Shown: in pieces, positions 8,089 through 14,055 of the stretch
How the letters are laid out: each line of letters begins with the position of its first letter
How positions within the stretch are numbered: position 1 is the first letter of the stretch
Assembly (NCBI GenBank): GCA_025351145.1
Contig: JANXWM010000187.1
Location: 1-14,739 of the forward strand
DNA: 14,739 bases
Origin: Chitinophagaceae bacterium
GTDB lineage: Bacteria; Bacteroidota; Bacteroidia; Chitinophagales; Chitinophagaceae
Direction of reading: 5' to 3'
Made by a program: the position numbers and the translations under genes
The notes under the pieces: model-generated
What the model was told of the DNA's origin: nothing
Database searches by the model: none
What the model saw: the letters and a program-made list of their open reading frames with translations, nothing else

Positions 8089-8403
8089 ATGAATTATTTT
8101 CAGTTCATACTTTCTATCCTGGCCGTTTGGCGCCTCACCCATTTACTGGGTAAAGAAGACGGCCCTTTTGATATCATTTTTCTCATGCGCAAAAAAGCAG
8201 GGGCAGGTTTCTTCGGAAGCCTGCTCGACTGCTTTTATTGTCTTAGCATTTGGGTGGCATTACCTTTTGGTATATGGCTTGGTGCTGACTGGAAAGAAAA
8301 AATATTAATGTGGCTTGCATTATCCGGTGCATCATGTTTACTGGAGCAGGGCAGCACAAAGAACAACAACACAGGCAATACACCCGATTACAAAGAAGAT
8401 TAA
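8089..8403 (+). CDS. DUF1360 family small membrane protein
   Basis: A 104-aa protein. The N-terminal signature is AVWRLTHLLGKEDGPFDII, followed by an RKKAGAG stretch and then DCFYCLSIWVALPFGIW with a CxxC pair (Cys48, Cys51). This order is what I know from DUF1360 proteins, whose biochemical role is undefined. Hydrophobic segments are near 4-20, 51-64 and 72-84, and the tail is hydrophilic and Asn-rich. The ATG at 8089 lies 4 nt past the preceding stop and gives the normal family N-terminus. An upstream ATG at 8065 would overlap the previous gene by 20 nt and is less likely. It is probably translationally coupled to the large gene before it. Copy 5 of the repeat starts 16 nt after its stop. 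Confidence 0.82.
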   Translation: MNYFQFILSILAVWRLTHLLGKEDGPFDIIFLMRKKAGAGFFGSLLDCFYCLSIWVALPFGIWLGADWKEKILMWLALSGASCLLEQGSTKNNNTGNTPDYKED

Positions 8404-8411
8404 TTAAAGGC

Positions 8412-8496
8412 AATTTTTGGAGCCAGGCTTTTGTAACAGGTATGAAGCTTTACTTGCGTCGCACTCTTGTACTGCAGCATATTTAGGAGCTTTTGG
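8412..8496 (+). repeat. Intergenic composite element, copy 5
   Basis: Box A is gagccaggc at 8420-8428, 16 nt after the DUF1360 stop. After a 24-nt spacer comes a perfect box B at 8453-8472, then 13 nt and a clear box C (ggagctttt, 8486-8494). It faces variant copy 6 across a shared hairpin. Confidence 0.87.
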
Positions 8497-8512
8497 AAAT
8501 ACAGCCAAAGCT
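8488..8512. repeat. Hairpin formed by the facing C boxes of copies 5 and 6
   Basis: agcttttgg (8488-8496) pairs with ccaaagct (8505-8512), leaving one bulged T and an 8-nt loop. It is made by the right ends of two oppositely oriented repeat copies. There is no T-run, so it is not an obvious terminator for the upstream genes. Confidence 0.55.
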
Positions 8513-8586
8513 GCTTCACGTTCCGAACGTACAAGTGAGTGACACAACAGGCGATGCCATGAAATGCAAAAGCCGGAACCTAAAAA
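8505..8586 (-). repeat. Intergenic composite element, copy 6 (variant box B)
   Basis: Read on the minus strand: box A is gttccggct (8571-8579), a 22-nt spacer follows, then variant box B gttgtgtcactcacttgtac (8529-8548), then gttcggaacg and box C (cagctttgg). Apart from copy 4 it is the only one with this box B form. It lies between two co-directional genes of the cassette. Confidence 0.7.
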
Positions 8587-8640
8587 AATGTTTTCAAATT
8601 CAACTACAAACAGCAAACTATAAACTATAAATTTTTTACT

Positions 8641-8895
8641 ATGTGCAACTGCGGAAAAAAAAGAAACGATTACACACGGCAGCCATACACAGCTGCCAAT
8701 ACGGATGCGGTTACTGCACCAATGCAAAACAATACCCCGGTAAATTTTCAATACACAGGCAACACTGCATTATCTGTTACGGGAAGCATCAGCGGCCGGC
8801 GCTACCGTTTTAATTTTACCGGCGAAGTGCAGCCGGTAGATGCAAGAGACGCTGGTTCTATGATGGCTGTACCTGTGTTGAAAAAGCTTCAATAA
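8641..8895 (+). CDS. Small protein with an MCNCGKK N-terminus, unknown function
   Basis: An 84-aa protein. It begins MCNCGKKR with a Cys-x-Cys pair at residues 2 and 4, then a polar stretch (about 10-33), then a compact domain FQYTGNTALSVTGSISGRRYRF, an Asp-rich turn (VDARDAGS) and VPVLKKLQ at the end. I recall similar short proteins, with a YTG..L.VTG..TG..YRF pattern and a VD.RD..S...VP.L ending, in phage-like or hypothetical annotations of other bacteria; this is memory, not a search result. The ATG follows an A-rich leader. It is the third gene of the cassette, separated from DUF1360 by two facing repeat copies, so it may have its own promoter. No membrane segment or signal peptide is seen. 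Confidence 0.6.
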   Translation: MCNCGKKRNDYTRQPYTAANTDAVTAPMQNNTPVNFQYTGNTALSVTGSISGRRYRFNFTGEVQPVDARDAGSMMAVPVLKKLQ

Positions 8896-9025
8896 TGCAT
8901 TAACTATTATTTAAAATTTGCTTTTCAAAAACATTTTTCTATTTTTAAAGTGCCCTTTGCAAATTTTATTACATCTATAAATCCGTATATTTTTCCTAAT
9001 CAATATTCAACCAAAACAAAAATCC

Positions 9026-9904
9026 ATGCTTAAAAAAATTTTAAAATGGACAGGCATTGTACTGGCCGTCCTTATCCTGATTGTCGTTGCATTTTATGCA
9101 GTTGCTTACTCCAGTGTAAACTCGCGTGCCAATAAGGTTTATGCTGTTAAGCTTCAGCAATTAACCATCCCCGATGATTCTGTTTCTTACGCCATGGGCC
9201 AGCACACTGTAGCTATAAGGGGCTGTCTCGAATGTCATGGTTCCAACCTGGGCGGCAAAGTTTTTATGAGTGACAGTACCCCTATTGCAATGCTGTATTC
9301 AGCAAACCTTACCAATGGAAAAGGTGGTATTAATTATACAGATTCAGATTGGGTGCGGGCCCTGCGGCATGGCTTAAATAAAGAAAATAAATCTGTTTGG
9401 TTTATGCCTGCACAGCATACTACCGCACAGCTTTCGAATAAGGAGCTTGCTTCATTAATCTGCTTCTTAAAAAAGCAACCGCCTGTTGATAATATAACGC
9501 CCAAACATGAACTAAAACCATTGGGAACAGTGCTTACTTATCTTGATAAATTCCCGCTCTTTCCTGCCGAAGTTATAGACCACAATGCAAGCTATACCGA
9601 TGAAGTAAAAGTAGAAGTAAGCGCTGCTTATGGAAAATATCTTGCCATCAGTTGCGCAGGTTGCCATGGCGAACAATTTAAAGGCGGCGCCGCCGGTGAT
9701 CCCAATTCGCCACCGGTACCCGATCTTACCAGTACCGGGAATTTGGGTAAATGGACTTCAGAACAATTTGTTGCAACTATACGAACTGGCACAACACCGA
9801 ATGGCAAATTACTGAGCGATTATATGCCCTGGAAAGTATTTGGCAAAGTAAGTACTGATGATGAACTAAAAGCCATTTATATGTACCTGCATACGCATAA
9901 TTAA
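9026..9904 (+). CDS. Membrane-anchored di-haem cytochrome c
   Basis: A 292-aa electron-transfer protein on the periplasmic side. An uncleaved anchor spans residues about 8-28 after a Lys-rich start (MLKKILKW). The first cytochrome c domain has CLECH (Cys67, Cys70, His71) and a likely distal Met in WFMPAQH (Met127). The second has CAGCH (Cys210, Cys213, His214) and YMPWKVFG (Met267). The pattern NLT.GKGG....SDWVRALRHG is typical of cytochrome subunits accompanying membrane dehydrogenases. No dehydrogenase or oxidase gene is adjacent, so its redox partner is unknown. The ATG at 9026 immediately precedes the anchor, and the 130 bp upstream are very A/T-rich. A strong terminator follows within repeat copy 7. 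Confidence 0.92.
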   Translation: MLKKILKWTGIVLAVLILIVVAFYAVAYSSVNSRANKVYAVKLQQLTIPDDSVSYAMGQHTVAIRGCLECHGSNLGGKVFMSDSTPIAMLYSANLTNGKGGINYTDSDWVRALRHGLNKENKSVWFMPAQHTTAQLSNKELASLICFLKKQPPVDNITPKHELKPLGTVLTYLDKFPLFPAEVIDHNASYTDEVKVEVSAAYGKYLAISCAGCHGEQFKGGAAGDPNSPPVPDLTSTGNLGKWTSEQFVATIRTGTTPNGKLLSDYMPWKVFGKVSTDDELKAIYMYLHTHN

Positions 9905-9924
9905 ATACTAAGCTAAAGACATAT

Positions 9925-10012
9925 TTTTTGAGCCAGGCCCCACAACTTTGTGGGGCTTTTCTTGCGTCGCACTCTTGTACGGTTGGACTATGAAGGAGCT
10001 TTTACCGAAGCG
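9925..10012 (+). repeat. Intergenic composite element, copy 7
   Basis: Box A is gagccaggc (9930-9938), 25 nt after the cytochrome stop. The 22-nt spacer holds a perfect hairpin. Box B is perfect (9961-9980), followed by ggttggactatgaa and an extended box C, gagcttttaccgaagcg (9996-10012). The same 17 bases recur inverted at 10787-10803 in copy 8. Confidence 0.9.
9937..9960 (+). terminator. Intrinsic terminator inside repeat copy 7
   Basis: A 9-bp perfect inverted repeat, gccccacaa (9937-9945) and ttgtggggc (9948-9956), is followed by TTTT. In RNA the innermost pairs would open to give a workable loop. It lies about 32 nt after the cytochrome stop and is the variable spacer of the element, so in this copy the element carries a terminator. 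Confidence 0.75.
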
Positions 10013-10085
10013 AAAATAAACAGCCGGAGACCTGAAAATATTTGTCATCAGCGGGGCGCTGGCGACTGCGGAAGAGAAATTCAAT

Positions 10086-10601
10086 CTATTTAAAATATAA
10101 TCTTTCTAACGAACTCTCATTGTAATATGTTTCTTTATTGTTACAATAAGATTCATATACTCTTCTAAAGAGATCGAGATTCCAAGAACCGATTTCGTAT
10201 TGATTTATGATTGTTTGAAATTTACCTTCTTTGAATATATCAATCTGTAATTTGAATTTCCTTCTATATTTTGAATTAAAAAGGTCTACGACTTTTATCC
10301 GCACATCTTGTGAAAGAAATTTTTGATCAATCATAATCGTGTCTTTGTCATAAATCACAAGTTCAATTTCCTTGTCATCAAAGGAAATTGACTTAAGATA
10401 TTTTTTACTTCTTTTTATAAATACTGATATTGAAATAGAGATGATACTAACAAAAACAACTGTAATGATAGCTATTGAAACTGCATCTGGATAAAAAAAG
10501 TAAAAAAGAATAAAGTAGAAAAGAGCTGTCAAAATTGGTTGTGCAATTGTTTTTACAATTCTTTTTTTATAACTGATATATTCTGGTTCATATTTATTCA
10601 T
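10086..10601 (-). CDS. Two-helix membrane protein, unrecognised, AT-rich
   Basis: A 171-aa protein of unknown function. Two hydrophobic helices (about 20-37 and 41-62) follow a basic N-terminus, and RSKKYLK closes the second. The remaining ~105 residues are a soluble, beta-prone, Lys/Ile-rich tail (KEIELVIYDKDTIMID, FKLQIDIFKEGKF). A short membrane hairpin followed by a PH-like domain would fit, but that is a guess. Base composition is visibly more A/T-rich and the codons more A/T-ending than in the neighbours, pointing to a different origin. Inverted copies 7 and 8 of the repeat flank it. The ATG at 10601 precedes NKYEPEYISYKKR and fits. No partner gene is adjacent. Confidence 0.7.
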   Translation of the reverse strand: MNKYEPEYISYKKRIVKTIAQPILTALFYFILFYFFYPDAVSIAIITVVFVSIISISISVFIKRSKKYLKSISFDDKEIELVIYDKDTIMIDQKFLSQDVRIKVVDLFNSKYRRKFKLQIDIFKEGKFQTIINQYEIGSWNLDLFRRVYESYCNNKETYYNESSLERLYFK

Positions 10602-10694
10602 ATGTGTTTATCGAATTTTTAAAAGCATTATGGAATTTCAGTGATTGCAATATTATTTTATGAAGAGAATGATTACAGTATGTGAGTGCAACGC

Positions 10695-10777
10695 CGTCAT
10701 GCTGAATTTATTTTAGCATCTCCTGATAAAACAAATATAAGTGTTGCAAGAGACCCTGAAACGAGTTCAGGGTGACG
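10695..10777. repeat. REP-like paired hairpin
   Basis: Two imperfect palindromes, atgctgaa.....ttttagcat (10699-10719) and accctgaa-acgag-ttcagggt (10753-10773), are bounded by cgtca (10695-10699) and tgacg (10773-10777), making an 83-bp inverted unit. Both contain the CTGAA/TTCAG theme. I recall intergenic hairpins of this type (GTCATGCTGAA..., ...TTCAGGGTGACG) as common in Bacteroidota genomes, comparable to REP elements. No RAYT-type transposase is in the window. Confidence 0.7.
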
Positions 10778-10786
10778 ATCAATGTA

Positions 10787-10871
10787 CGCTTCGGTAAAAG
10801 CTCAATAAAATTCCAACCGTTCAAGAGTGCGACGCAAGGAACGGTCATAAAAGATATGAAGCCCGGCTAAT
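10787..10871 (-). repeat. Intergenic composite element, copy 8
   Basis: Read on the minus strand: box A is tagccgggc (10861-10869), 27 nt after the ispG stop. The 22-nt spacer contains a tcata/tatga hairpin. Box B at 10819-10838 has one mismatch (cttgaac). Then comes cggttgga and the 17-base extended box C (10787-10803) shared with copy 7. It is sense to ispG. Confidence 0.87.
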
Positions 10872-10896
10872 AATTTTCTTACTTATTACTTACAAC

Positions 10897-12942
10897 TTAA
10901 ACCGCCGGTTCTATCCATGCTTCATTTTCGCGGAGTAAATTAATGAGTTCGTCTACGGCGATATTGCTGTCTACATTGCGCTTTACAATTTCTTTGCCTT
11001 TGTATAAAGTGATTTTGCCAACGCCGCTGCCTACATAGCCAAAATCGGCATCGGCCATTTCACCGGGGCCATTTACAATGCAGCCCATGATGGCAATTTT
11101 TACACCTTTAAGATGGTTGGTGCGGGAACGTATTTTAGCAGTGGTTTCCTGCAGGTCGAAGAGTGTTCTTCCACAACTAGGGCAACTGATATATTCTGTT
11201 TTTGAAATGCGTGTACGTGTTGCCTGTAGTATGCTGAATGCAGTTGAATTGATAAACTGTTCAGGCGTTATGTTGTTGCTGTAATTTCTTCCGCTTGCAT
11301 TTTGCTGATCGCTGACCGCTGATTGCTGATAGCTTTTCTGCGTCATGCCCAAAGAAATACCATCACCAAAACCATCGAGTAAAAGCGCACCGCATTCTGT
11401 TGAATAATGTATAAGATGTTCATCGGCAGTTTGCCAGTTACTGTTAGTGATAAGCACTGCGGGGTTTTGAATATTCCTGTTCATTAGTTCTATGAACATG
11501 CGGCGAACGCCGGGCATCGCATGCTGGCTGGTGCTACTTAAACAAAGCACTACGGTTTTATCGTTGGCGAGTTCATCAAGCCAGGTAAAGTTGTTGATAT
11601 TTGTTTCGTCGCTGAAGCAATCGAGCATTACAAAATTGATGCTCTCACTTTTTTGTTCTGCATTTATATATCCGCCTCCATCAAAAATTGGGAAGTATTT
11701 TGTTGCAGTGCTGAACGAAGCCGAAGCATTTGCCAATGCCCATGCCGCCGGATAAGTAATCACTTTCAATGTTCCTGGCAATTCAAAATTTAACAACTGG
11801 TGGCTGGTAAAAATATAATCTGCAGCGCCATCGCTGATATTCCATTTATCGGTAACCTCGTTATAAGTATATCCAACACTTTGTAAATGCTGTGCAGTAA
11901 TGTTTTCTATTTTACTTAAATCGGCAATCACAACAGGAACATGTTTGCCGCCAATATTATCTACAGCAAATGTTTCTCTTCTCTTAAACTCAAATGGCGA
12001 GTAAGGAATGCCCCTACCTCCTAAAGGGGGAATAGTAGCAGTTACAAGTTGCTGGTTTGCGGGATAGTAACGTTTAACAAGATCACGGCAAACCGGTATT
12101 TCAAATTCTGGGTCTTCGGTTAACGAAACACGCACTGTATCACCAATTCCATCTTCCAGTAAAGTGCCTATTCCTGCCGCACTTTTTACTCGGCCGTCTT
12201 CGCCGTCACCAGCTTCTGTAACGCCAAGATGTAAAGGATAACATGCACCAAATTCTGCATCCATATGTTGAATGAGCAAACGATAAGCCTGCACCATAAC
12301 CTGTGGATTACTGCTCTTCATACTCAGCACAATGTTATGATAGCTTTCATCTCTTGCAACACGTAAAAATTCCATTGCACTTTCTACCATGCCGTTGGCT
12401 GTATCGCCGTAACGGCTCATGATACGGTCACTTAAACTGCCATGGTTGGTGCCGATGCGCATGGCTGTTCCATACTCTTTGCAAATCTTTATTAATGGCG
12501 TAAAACGTTCACGTATGCGGTCAATTTCTTCGGCATATTCTGCATCGGTATAATCAATCTGTTCAAACTTTTTCTTGTCAACATAATTGCCGGGGTTTAC
12601 ACGAACTTTTTCTACAATCCTGGCTGCGATCTCTGCGGCATTTGGTGTAAAATGAATATCGGCAACAAGCGGAGTATTGTAGCCACGTTTGCGTAACTCA
12701 TTTTTAATATTAAGTAAATTCTCTGCTTCTTTTTTGCTTGGTGCAGTAATGCGCACCAGCTCTGCCCCAGCTTCAATGCAACGGATCGATTGCTCTACGG
12801 TGGCAATGGTATCCATTGTATCGGTGGTAGTCATGGTTTGCAAACGGATAGGATGAAAGTTACCGAGCAACAAATCACCAACCTTTACTTCCAGTGTTTT
12901 TAACCTGCTGTATGCTGTGAGTGAATTACAATATAACTGCAT
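10897..12942 (-). CDS. ispG: 4-hydroxy-3-methylbut-2-enyl diphosphate synthase, long Bacteroidota form
   Basis: This cytoplasmic iron-sulfur enzyme converts MEcPP to HMBPP in the MEP isoprenoid pathway. At 681 aa it is the long, three-domain type also found in plants and Chlamydiae. The N-terminal TIM barrel contains PIRLQTMTTTDTMDT, ELVRITAPSKKEA, VADIHFTPNAA and VRVNPGNY. A middle insert domain spans about 310-560. The C-terminal [4Fe-4S] domain has CPSC (Cys587, Cys590) and GCIVNGPGE (Cys621, Glu628). The ATG at 12942 gives the usual N-terminus MQLYCNSLTAYSR. Two in-frame stretches look like inserted repeats: near residue 305 and at about 535-556 (see findings). The divergent hydrolase gene lies 82 bp away. 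Repeat copy 8 follows the stop. Confidence 0.96.
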   Translation of the reverse strand: MQLYCNSLTAYSRLKTLEVKVGDLLLGNFHPIRLQTMTTTDTMDTIATVEQSIRCIEAGAELVRITAPSKKEAENLLNIKNELRKRGYNTPLVADIHFTPNAAEIAARIVEKVRVNPGNYVDKKKFEQIDYTDAEYAEEIDRIRERFTPLIKICKEYGTAMRIGTNHGSLSDRIMSRYGDTANGMVESAMEFLRVARDESYHNIVLSMKSSNPQVMVQAYRLLIQHMDAEFGACYPLHLGVTEAGDGEDGRVKSAAGIGTLLEDGIGDTVRVSLTEDPEFEIPVCRDLVKRYYPANQQLVTATIPPLGGRGIPYSPFEFKRRETFAVDNIGGKHVPVVIADLSKIENITAQHLQSVGYTYNEVTDKWNISDGAADYIFTSHQLLNFELPGTLKVITYPAAWALANASASFSTATKYFPIFDGGGYINAEQKSESINFVMLDCFSDETNINNFTWLDELANDKTVVLCLSSTSQHAMPGVRRMFIELMNRNIQNPAVLITNSNWQTADEHLIHYSTECGALLLDGFGDGISLGMTQKSYQQSAVSDQQNASGRNYSNNITPEQFINSTAFSILQATRTRISKTEYISCPSCGRTLFDLQETTAKIRSRTNHLKGVKIAIMGCIVNGPGEMADADFGYVGSGVGKITLYKGKEIVKRNVDSNIAVDELINLLRENEAWIEPAV
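11304..11334. repeat. 7-bp tandem repeat inside ispG
   Basis: Four consecutive heptamers, gctgatc, gctgacc, gctgatt and gctgata, run from 11304 to 11331 and end in gct. On the coding strand they encode a Gln/Ser-rich linker (QQSAVSDQQN, about residues 539-548) just before the iron-sulfur domain. A period of 7 does not fit codon structure, so the repeat arose at the DNA level and is tolerated in a linker. Confidence 0.7.
12011..12030. repeat. Palindromic GC-rich repeat inside ispG
   Basis: cccctacctcctaaaggggg is an imperfect palindrome with CCCC/GGGG ends, in a gene otherwise of moderate GC. It encodes PLGGRG near residues 305-310, at the junction of the TIM barrel and the middle domain. C-run/TTTAG/G-run hairpins of this form are, from memory, common between genes in Bacteroidota. 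Confidence 0.5.
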
Positions 12943-13024
12943 AAAATAATATACTAATTTGCTGAAGCTGCGATGCGCTTATCGCTGCAAAAATAACACT
13001 TGCCTTACTAACAAAATGGATTAT
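12943..13024. promoter_or_regulatory. Divergent regulatory region of ispG and the hydrolase gene
   Basis: This 82-bp stretch must hold the promoters of both divergent genes. A small dyad, gcgat-gcgctt-atcgc, lies at 12970-12985. TACTAATTTG (12951-12960) resembles a degenerate -7 box on the plus strand, but the spacing is off. No element copy is present here. Confidence 0.35.
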
Positions 13025-13906
13025 ATGAAACGCATGCTTCTGCTGATATTTTTAATAATTACTGTACCGGCCTTTTCACAACCTGTAAATGAAAATTCAT
13101 TTTACAGCCTTCGAATCACATCAACACATACCGTTTTCCCCGACACAGCCCGGGTAAACGGACATTTATACGATAGTGTTTTGTATAGTGCCAAAGATCA
13201 TTACAGCGACAGTTCTGTAATAATCATCATTCCCCGGAATTTTAAACCAACAAAAAAGATTGATATGGTTTTCTGGTTTCATGGATGGTTCAATAATATT
13301 GACAGTGCCGCCAAACGCTTTCAACTGATTCAACAATTTATTGCTTCGAACTGCAATGCAATTTTGGTGATTCCTGAAACCACCAAAGATGCCCCCGATT
13401 CCTATGGTGGTAAATTAGAACAACCAAACATGTTTAAAGGTTTGGTGAACGATGTTTTAGTTAAGCTGAAAAAAGAAAAATATATCTCAAAAAAGTGCAA
13501 AGCAGGCAACATTGTGCTTGCAGGTCACAGCGGGGCTTACCGGGTAATTGCTTATATTTTGCAAAATGGTGGATTGCCGGTAAAAGAAGTGTTACTCTTT
13601 GATGCATTATACAGCCAGGTGGATAAATTTCTGAACTGGATAAAGGAAGATACCAGTCACTATTTTGTACACTGGTACACCAATGAAGGCGGGGGCACGG
13701 ATGAGGTTACCGCTGAAATGATACAATTACTGCAAAAGGAAAATATACATTACTTCACACTTGAAGAAACAGATGTTCGGCCAAAAGATTTTCCTGAAAG
13801 AGGTATCATTTTTATTCACAGCAAACGTGGGCATAATGATATTATCAATAAGCCGGATAATTTTAAACTTTTACTGGAAAACAGCGTTCTTAAAATAAAC
13901 AAATAA
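13025..13906 (+). CDS. Secreted alpha/beta-hydrolase-fold protein
   Basis: From the ATG at 13025 the protein is 293 aa and opens with a clear signal peptide (MKRMLLLIFLIITVPAFSQ), so it is probably periplasmic or exported. The fold is shown by the oxyanion-hole strand VFWFHGW (about 83-87), the nucleophile elbow GHSGAYR (Ser169), a following acid strand LLFDALYS (Asp193) and the C-terminal KRGHNDI (His270), giving a full Ser-Asp-His triad. It is an esterase- or peptidase-like hydrolase; the substrate cannot be read from the sequence. The frame is open from a TTG at 12959, and there is an ATG at 13016, but the 13025 start gives the best signal peptide. It is divergent from ispG. Repeat copy 9 begins about 30 nt after the stop. 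Confidence 0.8.
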   Translation: MKRMLLLIFLIITVPAFSQPVNENSFYSLRITSTHTVFPDTARVNGHLYDSVLYSAKDHYSDSSVIIIIPRNFKPTKKIDMVFWFHGWFNNIDSAAKRFQLIQQFIASNCNAILVIPETTKDAPDSYGGKLEQPNMFKGLVNDVLVKLKKEKYISKKCKAGNIVLAGHSGAYRVIAYILQNGGLPVKEVLLFDALYSQVDKFLNWIKEDTSHYFVHWYTNEGGGTDEVTAEMIQLLQKENIHYFTLEETDVRPKDFPERGIIFIHSKRGHNDIINKPDNFKLLLENSVLKINK

Positions 13907-13930
13907 TTAAACCCAAATTTTACAGTAGAT

Positions 13931-14017
13931 TTTTTTGAGCCAAACAACGGTTCTTTGGGCATCGTTCCTTGCGTCGCACACTTGTACAGTATAACATTTT
14001 GCAACTTTCAACAGCCA
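13931..14017 (+). repeat. Intergenic composite element, copy 9
   Basis: Box A is gagccaaac (13937-13945), 30 nt after the hydrolase stop and preceded by a T-run. After a 22-nt spacer with an AACG/CGTT dyad comes box B at 13968-13987 (one mismatch: cgcacacttgtac), then 14 nt and caactttcaacagcc (14002-14016), which matches the right end of copy 2. It is sense to the hydrolase gene. Confidence 0.85.
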
Positions 14018-14055
14018 ATACACCCAACTGCAAAATCCGGGTTAAAAGGTAAAAT

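Noticed and set aside
8404..8751. Minus-strand open frame across repeat copies 5 and 6 and the start of the MCNCGKK gene
   Set aside because: It reads through two repeat elements and antisense to a gene with a clear protein pattern; no motif is visible.
8955..9010. TTG ... TATATTTT upstream of the cytochrome gene as a -33/-7 promoter
   Set aside because: The spacing is about 26 nt instead of about 20, and the region is so A/T-rich that such matches are easy to find.
12959..13024. Start of the hydrolase gene at TTG 12959 or ATG 13016
   Set aside because: These would place charged, non-signal residues before the clear signal peptide beginning at 13025.
974..14017. CRISPR array explanation for the recurring 20-mer
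   Set aside because: Copies are dispersed one per 1-5 kb, in both orientations, with shared flanks and no spacer-repeat periodicity or cas genes.
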